From contig BIFP01000068.1 in assembly GCA_005402585.1 (NCBI GenBank), forward strand, positions 62,001-126,000: DNA of 64,000 nt. The letters are read 5' to 3'. Positions 51,826 through 60,005 of the stretch are shown in pieces; positions within the stretch are counted from its first letter, which is position 1, and every line of letters starts with the position of its first letter. The notes under the pieces are model-generated. The model made no database searches and was not told the origin of the DNA. It saw only the letters and a program-made list of their open reading frames with translations. The translations under genes and the position numbers were made by a program. The DNA comes from Micromonosporaceae bacterium KJ-029. GTDB lineage: Bacteria; Actinomycetota; Actinomycetes; Mycobacteriales; Micromonosporaceae.

Positions 51826-52317
51826 GTGAGCATCTCCTGGGCAGATTCGTACGTCGGGCAGCTGCGCGCGCTGGCCGGCGACCGGACGCTGATGTTCGTC
51901 GGTGCCCGCGCCGTGGTACGCGACAACTCCGCGCGGATCCTGCTGATCCGCCGCTCCGACAACGGGCAGTGGGCGATGCCCGCCGGGGCGATGGAGCTGG
52001 GCGAGTCGATCGCCGACTGCGCGGTGCGGGAGGTACGCGAGGAGACCGGCCTGCGCGCCCTGCGGGTGAGCGCCTTCGCGCTCTACACCGGCCCGGACCG
52101 CACCCACACCAACATGTACGGCCACACCTACCAGATCTTCACCACGGCTTTCCGGGTCGAGGAGTGGGACGGCCAGCTGGCCCGGGTCACCGACGAGACC
52201 ACCGACGCCGCCTTCTTCCACCGCGAGGCGATGCCGCACCCGCTCTCGGCCAGCGTTGCCGAGACCCTCGCCGACCTGGACGTCTTCGAACAGACCAACC
52301 GCCTGATCCTCAAGTGA
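51826..52317 (+). CDS. NUDIX hydrolase
   Basis: 163 residues. The NUDIX box is intact: GAMELGESIADCAVREVREETGL fits GX5EX7REUXEEXGU. The N-terminal RTLMFVGARAVVRDNSARIL strand precedes it. Nudix enzymes cleave nucleoside diphosphates linked to other groups; the substrate here is unknown. The GTG at 51826 is set by TAAGTT 7 nt upstream. It lies divergent from the acyl-CoA ligase and 40 bp from the convergent exporter gene. Confidence 0.9.
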   Translation: MSISWADSYVGQLRALAGDRTLMFVGARAVVRDNSARILLIRRSDNGQWAMPAGAMELGESIADCAVREVREETGLRALRVSAFALYTGPDRTHTNMYGHTYQIFTTAFRVEEWDGQLARVTDETTDAAFFHREAMPHPLSASVAETLADLDVFEQTNRLILK

Positions 52318-52357
52318 CCCCCGGTCACGTTGCCGGGCCAGATCCATCCGGCTGACG

Positions 52358-54031
52358 TCACAGCATCGTCTGGGACTTCGCCTCCATCTCGCCGGCGGCC
52401 TCCGGCTTCGACTCGCGGTCGAGCGGCTTGCCGCCCGGAGCGGGAGCCTCCCCGCCGAGGCCGTCGGTGCCACCGGTCGCCCCCTGCGGGCCGGCGCCAC
52501 GCAGCTTCTCGTTCGGCAGGGCCAGGGTGACCAGCACCGCCACGATCGCGATCAGCCCGGTTGTCAGGAAGACCAGGTGCAGCGACTCGACGAACGACAT
52601 CTGGACCGCCGCCCGCACCGGGGCGGGCAGGGCCAGGATGGTCGACGGTTCGTTGACCGAGATGCCCGTGCCTCTGCCGGCCACTGCGGCCTGCTGGTCG
52701 GGCGGCAGCTGGGCGATCGCGCCGGGCAGCCGGGTGCCCAGCTCGTGATCGAGCCGGGAGGAGAGCACAGCGCCGAGGATGGCCACCCCGAACGACCCAC
52801 CGAGCGACCGGAAGAAGGTCGCCGATGAGGTACCGGCGCCCAGGTCGCGCATGGAGACGGCGTTCTGCACGGCGAGGATCAGCGACTGCATGCACAGGCC
52901 CAGCCCCACGCCGATCACCACCATGAAGCCGAACGCCGCCCAGAGCGAGGTTGTCACCTGTAGCCGGGTGAACAGCAGCATCCCGACCAGCAGCACCGCC
53001 GACCCGACCACCGGGAACCACTTGTACCGGCCGATCCGGCTCATCGCCCGACCGGTGAGCACCGAGGTGACGATGATCCCGGCCATCATCGGCAGCATCA
53101 GCAGACCGCTGCGGGTCGGGGAGGCGCCCTTGACGATCTGGAGGTAGAGCGGGATGAAGATGATCGACCCGAACATCACCAGGCCGAGCACGAACCCGGC
53201 ACTGTTGGCCAGGGCGAAGGTGGCGCTGCGAAACAGGCGCAGCGGCAGGATCGGCTCGGTCACCCGGGTCTCCTGGAGCACGAAGAGCAGCGCCAGCACG
53301 CCGCCGGCGACGAACAGCCCGATGACCACCCCGGAACCCCAGGGGTAGGTGGTGCCACCCCAGCTCAGCGCGAGCAGCAGGCAGCTCACCCCGGCGACCA
53401 GCAGCATCGCGCCGAGCCAGTCGATCGCGTGCTCGCGACGGGTGAACGGCACCAGCCGCATGACCCGCGAGCAGACCACGATCGCGAGGATCGCCAGCGG
53501 CACATTGATATAGAAGATCCACCGCCAGTTGGTCTCGGCAAAGTAGCCACCGACCAGCGGACCGGCCACCGACGCGATCCCGAACACCGCGCCGAAGACG
53601 CCCTGGTACCGGCCACGTTCGCGAGGTGAAACCACGTCCGAGATGATGGTGAAGGCCAGCGTGATCAGACCGCCCGCACCGAGGCCCTGCACCCCGCGAG
53701 TGATGATCAACTGAGCCATGTCCTGCGACAGCCCGGCCAACAGCGAGCCGACCAGGAACGTCCCGATGGAGAAGAGGAACACCGGGCGACGCCCGTACAG
53801 GTCGGCCATCTTGCCGTAGAGCGGGGTCGAGGCGGTCGACGCGAGCAGGTACGCCGTCACCACCCACGAGTAGTGGTTGATGCCGCCGAGTTCGCCGACG
53901 ATGGTCGGCAGAGCGGTCCCGACGATGGTCTGGTCGAGTGCGGCCAGCAGCATGCCGGTCATCAGACCAAACATCAGCAGGCGGATCTGACCCCTGTTCA
54001 GCACCGGCGCGGTCTGGCCCTCCGTCGTCAT
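52358..54031 (-). CDS. MFS exporter, DHA2 (EmrB/QacA) family
   Basis: 557 residues, about 14 membrane segments. Early LAALDQTIVGTALPTIVGEL (motif D1), GKMADLYGRRPVFL (motif A) and GLGAGGLITLAFTI (motif C of exporters) place it in the DHA2 drug-proton antiporters. The C-terminal 55 residues are a Gly/Pro/Lys-rich tail. The ATG at 54031 is followed by TTEGQTAPVLNRGQIRLLMF; the longer upstream frame is low-complexity. No regulator is adjacent, so its inducer is unknown. Confidence 0.9.
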   Translation of the reverse strand: MTTEGQTAPVLNRGQIRLLMFGLMTGMLLAALDQTIVGTALPTIVGELGGINHYSWVVTAYLLASTASTPLYGKMADLYGRRPVFLFSIGTFLVGSLLAGLSQDMAQLIITRGVQGLGAGGLITLAFTIISDVVSPRERGRYQGVFGAVFGIASVAGPLVGGYFAETNWRWIFYINVPLAILAIVVCSRVMRLVPFTRREHAIDWLGAMLLVAGVSCLLLALSWGGTTYPWGSGVVIGLFVAGGVLALLFVLQETRVTEPILPLRLFRSATFALANSAGFVLGLVMFGSIIFIPLYLQIVKGASPTRSGLLMLPMMAGIIVTSVLTGRAMSRIGRYKWFPVVGSAVLLVGMLLFTRLQVTTSLWAAFGFMVVIGVGLGLCMQSLILAVQNAVSMRDLGAGTSSATFFRSLGGSFGVAILGAVLSSRLDHELGTRLPGAIAQLPPDQQAAVAGRGTGISVNEPSTILALPAPVRAAVQMSFVESLHLVFLTTGLIAIVAVLVTLALPNEKLRGAGPQGATGGTDGLGGEAPAPGGKPLDRESKPEAAGEMEAKSQTML

Positions 54032-54183
54032 CCCGCCTGCTTTCCCAGACCACCGGAAACATGCCGGCCAGCGCCGAAACGCGCCTGACCGGGCCGGCCC
54101 GCAACGGCGCCGGTGACCATGAGGGTGGCGGCCCACCATGCCGGCGGGGCCGCCACCCTTGGATGATCGAACGTGCCGTCGCG

Positions 54184-54732
54184 TCAGTGCCGGCCCTCGG
54201 CGAACTCCTCAACGATCTTGGCGCAGAACGCCGGCAGGTCGCCTGGCTTGCGGCTACTCACCAGGCCGTTGTCGGTCACGACCTCCTCGTCGACCCAGTT
54301 CGCACCGGCGTTCACCAGGTCGGTCCGCAGACTCGGCCAGCTCGTCAACCGGCGGCCGCGCACCACGTCCGCCTCGACCAGCGTCCACGGGCCGTGGCAG
54401 ATCACGCCGACCGGCTTACCGGCGTCGAAGAACGACCGCACGAACCGCACCGCGTCCGAGTCGGTACGCAGGAAGTCCGGGTTGGCCACCCCACCGGGCA
54501 GCACCAGCGCGTCGTACCGGTCGGGGTCCGCGTCGGCAGCGCTCACATCGACGTCATACGACTGCGACGGGTCCAGGTGATCGAAGGACGTGATTTTCCC
54601 AGGCTTGATCGACACCAGCTCGACCGCGGCGCCGGCCTGCTCGACCGCCTGGCGCGGCTGGACGTACTCGACCTCCTCCACGCCGTCGGTGGCCAGGAAG
54701 GCGATTCGCTTGCCCTGCAATGTGGCTGCCAT
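54184..54732 (-). CDS. DJ-1/PfpI-family protein
   Basis: 182 residues of the DJ-1/PfpI fold: KRIAFLATDGVEEVEYVQPR, LVLPGGVANPDFLRTD, and the nucleophile elbow GVICHGPWTLVEADVV (Cys-His-Gly). Family members include cysteine-type peptidases, glyoxalases and chaperone-like proteins. The sequence is closest to PfpI/YhbO type (general stress). The ATG at 54732 has GGAGAGGAG upstream. It is divergent from the hldE-like gene across 151 bp. Confidence 0.9.
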   Translation of the reverse strand: MAATLQGKRIAFLATDGVEEVEYVQPRQAVEQAGAAVELVSIKPGKITSFDHLDPSQSYDVDVSAADADPDRYDALVLPGGVANPDFLRTDSDAVRFVRSFFDAGKPVGVICHGPWTLVEADVVRGRRLTSWPSLRTDLVNAGANWVDEEVVTDNGLVSSRKPGDLPAFCAKIVEEFAEGRH

Positions 54733-54883
54733 CTTGGTTCTCCTCTCCGGGGGTCCATCGGCTCCCTTCCCGCGTCGGGACGACCAAAACGCGCCGTTGC
54801 GGCGGCTCACACCGGATCGGGTCGGCCGGTACCCGGCGTCCGCCCGGCAGGTTTGACCCTGCCGGGCCCGGGGATCCGCCGGC

Positions 54884-56767
54884 ATGGCACGAGCAGCGGA
54901 ACAGCTCCGGCTCGCCGACGTCGTGCAGAGCTGGCTCGGGCGCCCGGTCCTGGTGATCGGCGACGCCATGCTCGACGAGTGGCGGTTCGCCGACTCCGAC
55001 CGGCTGTGCCGGGAGGCCCCGGCCCCGGTCCTCACCCTTCGGCGCCGTATCTCCGCGGCGGGTGGCGCGGCCAACACCGCCGTCAACATCGCCACGCTGG
55101 GCGGCCGGTCGGTGCTGGTGGCACCGGTCGGGGCGGACGTGGCCGGCGACGAACTGCACGACTGCCTGGACCGGGCGGGCGTGTGGGACCGTACAGTCAG
55201 CCAGCCCGGCCGGCCCACCCCGGTCAAGCGCCGGATGCTGGCCGGCGACCAGATCCTGCTGCGCGAGGACTCCGGCGACCCGGACGACCCGCTCAGCGAC
55301 GAGGGCGTGGACCGGCTGCTCGCCGCCCTGGACTGCGCGACCGAGGAGTTGCGGGCTGCCGCCGGTGGCGAGGCTCCCACCCTGGTGGTCTGCGACTACG
55401 GGCTGGGTGCGCTGCCCGCACCGGTACGCGCCTGGCTGGTCGCCAGGCGGGACTGGTACGCCACGGTCGCGTTGGACGCGCACGACCTCGCCGACTGGCG
55501 TGGCCTCGCCCCGACCGTGGTGACCCCGAGCTTCGCCGAGGCGACCCGGCTGCTCGCCCGCGCCAGCACCGCCGGGCTGACCGCCGGCCCGCAGGCTCCC
55601 GGCCCCGTGGCGGGTGCCGGTGCGTCGACCGCCGGCGGCCGCGAGCTGCACCTGGAGCATCCCGAGGCGGACGGGGCTGACGGGCCGTCCGAGATGACCG
55701 TGGGCGCCGCACCGGGCGGGGCCGGACTACGGCGTACCGACGGGCCGACCGGTGAGCCCACTCCCGGCGAAGGCCGGGTGGCGATGACCCACGACGGGCT
55801 CAGCGTGACCGGCACCGGCGTCACCGTGAACGCCGACGCCGGAGCCGGTGTGGACCGAGCCGTCCTGGCCGAGTCCCGGCTGGCCGAGCTACGCGCGCAC
55901 ACCGGCGCGGACGTGGTCGCGGTGACCCTGGACACCGACGGCGCGGTGGTCGGCGGTGCCGACGGGCAGCCCCGACGCAGCCACAGCACGCCCGTCCCGG
56001 CCAGCCAGGCGGTCGGCGCGGGTGACGCGTACCTGGCGGCCATGACGCTCGCGCTGGCCGCCGACGCGCCGCTGTCGACCGCCGCCCAGCTGGCCCAGCT
56101 CGCCGCCACGAGCACCGTCTCCGGCACCGGCACCTGCGTGTGCCGCCGGGACGACCTGCTGGCCGCGCTGGGCCGGCCGGCGTCCGGCGGCGACGACCGC
56201 CAGCAGGTGCGCGTCGGCACCGAGGGCCTCGGCGCGATCATCGCCGAGCACCGCCGCGCGGGGCACTCCGTGGTCTTCACCAACGGCTGTTTCGATGTCC
56301 TGCACCCGGGACACGTGCGGTACCTGGAACAGGCCCGCGCCCTCGGCGACCTGCTGGTGGTGGCGGTCAACTCCGACGGCAGCGTACGCCGGCTCAAGGG
56401 GCCGGACCGGCCGGTCAATCCGGTCGAGGACCGCACCGCCCTGCTCGCCGCGCTGGCCTGCGTGGACCACGTGGTGGTCTTCGAGGAGGACTCGCCGGCC
56501 GCACTGATCGAGGACATCCGCCCGGACGTCTACGTCAAGGGCGGCGACTACCCACCCGAACTGGTGCCGGAGGCGCCGCTGGTGCAGCGGCTGGGCGGCC
56601 AGGTACGCACCCTGGGGTACGTGCCGGACCGCTCCACCTCCGCGATCATCGACCGGATCCGGGCGTACGGTCAGGAGGGCGCGACCGACCCGGCGGTGGC
56701 CGACAGCGGCGCCACCGTGCCCGCGACCGGCCCGGCCGCGCCACCGCTGACCGGCAAGGCGCCGTGA
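54884..56767 (+). CDS. hldE: HldE-like bifunctional heptose kinase / nucleotidyltransferase
   Basis: 627 residues. N-terminal PfkB-type kinase: LVIGDAMLDEWRFADSDRLC, ISAAGGAANTAVNIATLGGR and VGAGDAYLAAMTLALA (catalytic Asp). Residues about 225-325 are a Gly/Thr-rich insertion absent from typical HldE. The C-terminal part is a cytidylyltransferase-like domain, VFTNGCFDVLHPGHVRYLEQ (HxGH). HldE makes ADP-heptose from heptose 7-phosphate in Gram-negatives; in Actinobacteria it may supply heptose for a glycoconjugate or natural product. Other heptose genes (gmhA, gmhB, hldD) are not in the window. The stop overlaps the GT2 start by GTGA. Confidence 0.88.
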   Translation: MARAAEQLRLADVVQSWLGRPVLVIGDAMLDEWRFADSDRLCREAPAPVLTLRRRISAAGGAANTAVNIATLGGRSVLVAPVGADVAGDELHDCLDRAGVWDRTVSQPGRPTPVKRRMLAGDQILLREDSGDPDDPLSDEGVDRLLAALDCATEELRAAAGGEAPTLVVCDYGLGALPAPVRAWLVARRDWYATVALDAHDLADWRGLAPTVVTPSFAEATRLLARASTAGLTAGPQAPGPVAGAGASTAGGRELHLEHPEADGADGPSEMTVGAAPGGAGLRRTDGPTGEPTPGEGRVAMTHDGLSVTGTGVTVNADAGAGVDRAVLAESRLAELRAHTGADVVAVTLDTDGAVVGGADGQPRRSHSTPVPASQAVGAGDAYLAAMTLALAADAPLSTAAQLAQLAATSTVSGTGTCVCRRDDLLAALGRPASGGDDRQQVRVGTEGLGAIIAEHRRAGHSVVFTNGCFDVLHPGHVRYLEQARALGDLLVVAVNSDGSVRRLKGPDRPVNPVEDRTALLAALACVDHVVVFEEDSPAALIEDIRPDVYVKGGDYPPELVPEAPLVQRLGGQVRTLGYVPDRSTSAIIDRIRAYGQEGATDPAVADSGATVPATGPAAPPLTGKAP

Positions 56768-57630
56768 ACCGGCCGCTCGACGCCGGTTCCCACGCGGAAT
56801 TCCGCGCCGACCGTCTGCTCGACGTACTGGTCCCGACCCGCGACCGACCCGCCGAACTGGCCGTCACCCTCTCCGGGCTCGCCGCCCAGGAGGGGGTGCC
56901 GGGGTTCGGGGTGGTGGTCAGCGACCAGTCCGACGGCGACCCCGGGTACGCCCATCCGGCGGCGGCCACCATGGTCCGCGCACTGCGGCACCGGGGGCAC
57001 CCGGTGCTGCTGACGCGCCGGCTGCCCCGACGTGGCCTGGCCGAGCACCGGGCCTGGCTGCTCGACGCGTCCGCCGCCCGGTACGTGCTCTGCCTCGACG
57101 ACGATGTCTGGCTGGAGCCGGGGACGCTGCACCGGCTGGTCACCGCGATCGAGGAACTGGGCTGCGGATTCGTCGGCAACGCGGTGCACGGACTGTCCTA
57201 CCTGCATGACGTCCGGCCGCAGACGCACGGGCACTACCAGGAGTGGGCCGGCCCGCCGGTGCCGGAGCGCGTCCGTCCGGGCACGCCCGAGTGGGACCGG
57301 GCGCAGATCCACTCGGCGGCGAACCTGCTGCACGTCACCGGGGCGCTGGCGCTGCCCGAGGGGAGTTGGCGGGCGTACAAGGTCTCCTGGATCGGCGGCT
57401 GCGTGCTGTACGACCGGGCCAAGCTGGTCGACTCCGGCGGCTTCGATTTCTGGCGCCGGCTGCAGGAGCGGCACCAGGGCGAGGATGTCGCCGCCCAGCT
57501 CGCCGTGCTGGCGCGCCACGGCGGCGCCGGCGTCCTGCCCAGCGGGGCGTACCACCTGGAGTCGCCGACCACGGTCACCGACCGGGACGTGGAGGCGTGG
57601 GAGGTCGTGCTCGCCGACGTGGACGCCTGA
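56764..57630 (+). CDS. Glycosyltransferase family 2
   Basis: 288 residues with the GT-A fold: RLLDVLVPTRDRPAELAVTL, VVVSDQSDGD and the metal-binding LCLDDDVWLEPGTLHRL (DxD). A conserved DFWRRLQERHQGEDVAAQL region follows. It transfers a sugar from a nucleotide donor. It is coupled to the hldE-like gene by GTGA, so it probably uses or acts alongside a heptose (inference). It ends 7 bp before repeat copy 3. Confidence 0.87.
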   Translation: MNRPLDAGSHAEFRADRLLDVLVPTRDRPAELAVTLSGLAAQEGVPGFGVVVSDQSDGDPGYAHPAAATMVRALRHRGHPVLLTRRLPRRGLAEHRAWLLDASAARYVLCLDDDVWLEPGTLHRLVTAIEELGCGFVGNAVHGLSYLHDVRPQTHGHYQEWAGPPVPERVRPGTPEWDRAQIHSAANLLHVTGALALPEGSWRAYKVSWIGGCVLYDRAKLVDSGGFDFWRRLQERHQGEDVAAQLAVLARHGGAGVLPSGAYHLESPTTVTDRDVEAWEVVLADVDA

Positions 57631-57636
57631 TTCCGC

Positions 57637-57694
57637 GTGTTAACAGGGGGCCCTTCCTCTACCGCAGACGTTAAGAAGGGGCCCCTGCTTACCG
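57637..57694. repeat. GGGGCCCTT palindromic repeat, copy 3
   Basis: GTGTTAACAGGGGGCCCTTC-CTCTACC and GTTAAGAAGGGGCCCCTGC-TTACC form the element, with the same 6-nt centre spacing as copy 2. The convergent GT9 gene's TAA stop (57689-57691) lies inside it. It sits between two convergent genes, where a hairpin could terminate both. Confidence 0.8.
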
Positions 57695-58795
57695 GAACAG
57701 CAGTTCGCGGGCGGCTTCGAGCACCTCTACGACGGGGACGTCGGTGACGAAGGAGTCGCGGTGCGGGCAGTCGCCGTCGCCGGGGCGGTGCGGGTAGATG
57801 CCGGGGGTGCAGTCCACCCCGCAGACCGGGCAGTGCACCGTCCACGAGGTGATCGGCCGGTGCCGGCCGCGTAGCGCGGTGGCCGTGGTGATCAGATTGC
57901 CGACCCAGAAGATGCCGACCGTGGGGGTGCCGACGGCGGCGGCGAGGTGCAGCGGCCCGGTGTCGTTGGAGACCACCAGCTCGCAGCCGGCATAGCAGCC
58001 GGCCAGCCCGCCCAGGCTGAGCGTGCCGACCAGCGGCCGGACCGGTACGCCGGCCGCCGCCACCACCTGATCGACCACGTCCTGCTCGGCGGGGGTGCCG
58101 GTGACCAGGACCTCGTACCCGTCGACGTGCAGCGTCCGGGCCACCTGGGCGAACCGGTCGGCGGGCCAGCGGCGCCGGGTGTCGGTCGCGCCCGGATGCA
58201 GGGCCACCCGGGGGCGCTCCGGATCGCCCAGCACCGATCGCGCCTCGGTCCGGTCGGCGTCGACGATCGCCAGTGCCGGGGTGATCGTGGTTGCCGGGGC
58301 ACCGACCAGTGCCGCCACCTCCAGGTAGCGGATCACCTCGGGCTGGTAGTAGACGTAGCGCAGCCAGCGGTCCAGTGGCGGAGCGTCCTCGGCGCGCAGC
58401 CCGGCGGTCACCCGGGCCCCGAGCGCGGCGACCAGCGGATTCGAGTTCGCACCGCCGCCGTGCAGCTGGAGCGCCACGTCGAAGCGTTCCGCGCGGGCGG
58501 CGGCCAGAAAGTCGATCATGCTCGACTCGGGCTCGCCGGGGGTCGGCTCGCGGATCCCCGGCGCGGGCGGCACCACCAGCACCCGGTCCACCGGGCCCGG
58601 CCGGTCGCGCCACAGCGCCGCGTGCCACGGCGCGCCGAGCAGCACGATCTCCGCCCGCGGGTACGCGGAGCGCAACGCGTCCAGCGCCGGCAGCACGAAG
58701 ATGAAGTCGCCGAGCGCGTTGGCGCGGAGCACGGCGATCCGGGCCACGTCGGACACCAGCCCGGCGGTCGGGGCGAGCAGGGCCGGGGTGCCCAC
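57689..58795 (-). CDS. Glycosyltransferase family 9 (heptosyltransferase-like)
   Basis: 368 residues of the GT-B fold. N-terminal RIAVLRANALGDFIFVLPAL (first Rossmann-like segment), then VVSNDTGPLHLAAAVGTPTV, the hallmark of GT9 heptosyltransferases that use ADP-heptose. The start is uncertain: GTG 58795, 12 bp after the Hsp20 stop, with GTG codons near 58756 as alternatives. The stop codon is supplied by repeat copy 3. It is convergent to the hldE-GT2 pair, fitting a shared glycan pathway. Confidence 0.87.
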   Translation of the reverse strand: MGTPALLAPTAGLVSDVARIAVLRANALGDFIFVLPALDALRSAYPRAEIVLLGAPWHAALWRDRPGPVDRVLVVPPAPGIREPTPGEPESSMIDFLAAARAERFDVALQLHGGGANSNPLVAALGARVTAGLRAEDAPPLDRWLRYVYYQPEVIRYLEVAALVGAPATTITPALAIVDADRTEARSVLGDPERPRVALHPGATDTRRRWPADRFAQVARTLHVDGYEVLVTGTPAEQDVVDQVVAAAGVPVRPLVGTLSLGGLAGCYAGCELVVSNDTGPLHLAAAVGTPTVGIFWVGNLITTATALRGRHRPITSWTVHCPVCGVDCTPGIYPHRPGDGDCPHRDSFVTDVPVVEVLEAARELLFR

Positions 58796-58806
58796 GGCCG
58801 GGGCCG

Positions 58807-59337
58807 TTACAGCCCGGACTCGCGGACGGCGACGTCGGGCTGGTGCAGTTCCCGGTCCGCCGCGGGGTCGATGCTCCTCGGCGTATGGCGCACCTGGCCG
58901 TTGGTGCGCGGCCCGGTGCGGCCGACGGTGATGGTCCGCGGCGCGGGCCGGACCGCCCGGGGCAGCCGCACCCGGAGCAGGCCGTGGTCCATCACCGCGT
59001 CGATCCCGTCCGGGTCCACTCGCGCCGGCACGTGCACGCGATACTCGAAGCTTCGGGTCTCGGCGCCACCGGAGATCCCCTGATCGGCGTTGACCTCGGC
59101 CTCCGTCCGGGCGCGTACGCACAGCTCGTGGTCGTCCAACTCGACCGCGACCTCCTCCGGCGCGACGCCGGGCAGCCGGACGATCACCTCCCAGCCGTCG
59201 GTGGTCTCGCTCAGCTCCACCTCGGGCGGCCCCGGTCGGCCGCCGACCAGCCGGCTCAGCTCAGCCCGCAACGACTGCAACTCGCCCAGCGGATCCCAGC
59301 CCTGCTGGCCACGCCGGCCGCGTCCCGGTCTGGTCAT
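58807..59337 (-). CDS. Hsp20 / alpha-crystallin small heat-shock protein
   Basis: 176 residues. The alpha-crystallin domain spans about residues 50-140: LSETTDGWEVIVRLPGVAPE, EEVAVELDDHELCVRARTEA and the C-terminal VDPDGIDAVMDHGLLRVRLP. A holdase that binds unfolded proteins. Its ATG overlaps the DUF2231 stop by ATGA, and the GT9 gene follows 12 bp later, so the three may be one unit. N- and C-terminal tails are low-complexity. Confidence 0.9.
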   Translation of the reverse strand: MTRPGRGRRGQQGWDPLGELQSLRAELSRLVGGRPGPPEVELSETTDGWEVIVRLPGVAPEEVAVELDDHELCVRARTEAEVNADQGISGGAETRSFEYRVHVPARVDPDGIDAVMDHGLLRVRLPRAVRPAPRTITVGRTGPRTNGQVRHTPRSIDPAADRELHQPDVAVRESGL

Positions 59338-59840
59338 CGCGCTCCTCCCGTCGGATGGCTGGGGGCGGTGGGCCGCAGGGAACTCGGCGCGTCGAGGTTG
59401 GCGTCGCGGTCGACGCCGACGCCGAGCCGGTCGACGAGTTCCCCACCGAGCCAGGCGGCGACGCCGAGGATGGCCAACGCCACCACCTCGATGGCGATCA
59501 GCGCGCCACCGGCGGTCCGATACTCGGAATTGAGCCGTACCACCCAGACCGCGGCGAAGAGCAGGATCATCGCGGTGTTGGCGGCGGCGTGGGTCTGCCC
59601 CACCCGCTTCGCCCGGGTGCCGCGGGGAATGGCCAGCAGGTCGACCAGCCCGGCCGGGGCAGCCAGCAGGCCGCCGATCAGGCCGACGGAGAGATTCCAG
59701 AACGCCAGCTCGCCGAGGTAGTTCGGCCCACCGAGCGCGTCGATGATGTCGAACAGCACGGTGGTGAACAGCAGGGCGACCGGGAACATCACCAGCATCG
59801 GGTGGACGGGGTGACCCAAAATCTTGAGTCGACTCTCCAT
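59334..59840 (-). CDS. DUF2231 membrane protein
   Basis: 168 residues, four membrane segments: HPVHPMLVMFPVALLFTTVL, FWNLSVGLIGGLLAAPAGLV, TAMILLFAAVWVVRL and ALIAIEVVALAILGVAAWLG. The HPVHPMLV signature at the N-terminus is characteristic of DUF2231 (similar to the cytochrome-like membrane family). Function unknown. The ATG at 59840 follows GGAGG. It heads the DUF2231-Hsp20-GT9 unit. Confidence 0.83.
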   Translation of the reverse strand: MESRLKILGHPVHPMLVMFPVALLFTTVLFDIIDALGGPNYLGELAFWNLSVGLIGGLLAAPAGLVDLLAIPRGTRAKRVGQTHAAANTAMILLFAAVWVVRLNSEYRTAGGALIAIEVVALAILGVAAWLGGELVDRLGVGVDRDANLDAPSSLRPTAPSHPTGGAR

Positions 59841-59946
59841 CGCGTGGCCTCCACTGCTCGGGTCACGGGCGCCCGGTCCGGCGCTCGGTGCGGCCGTACC
59901 CCGGTCAACACCGGACAAACCCCATGGCGGGCACGACTACCCTTAC

Positions 59947-59978
59947 GGTGACGTCTTTCCCGCCTGGGTGACGTCACC
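59947..59978. promoter_or_regulatory. Palindrome and half-site before the PPOX-family gene
   Basis: GGTGACGTCACC (59967-59978) is a perfect 12-bp palindrome. GGTGACGTC at 59947-59955 is a half copy 20 bp upstream, two helical turns away. It lies just before the start of the flavoprotein gene at 60006 and is a candidate repressor site. Confidence 0.5.
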
Positions 59979-60005
59979 ACGGTCAACGCCACGGGGAGGC
60001 ACAAA

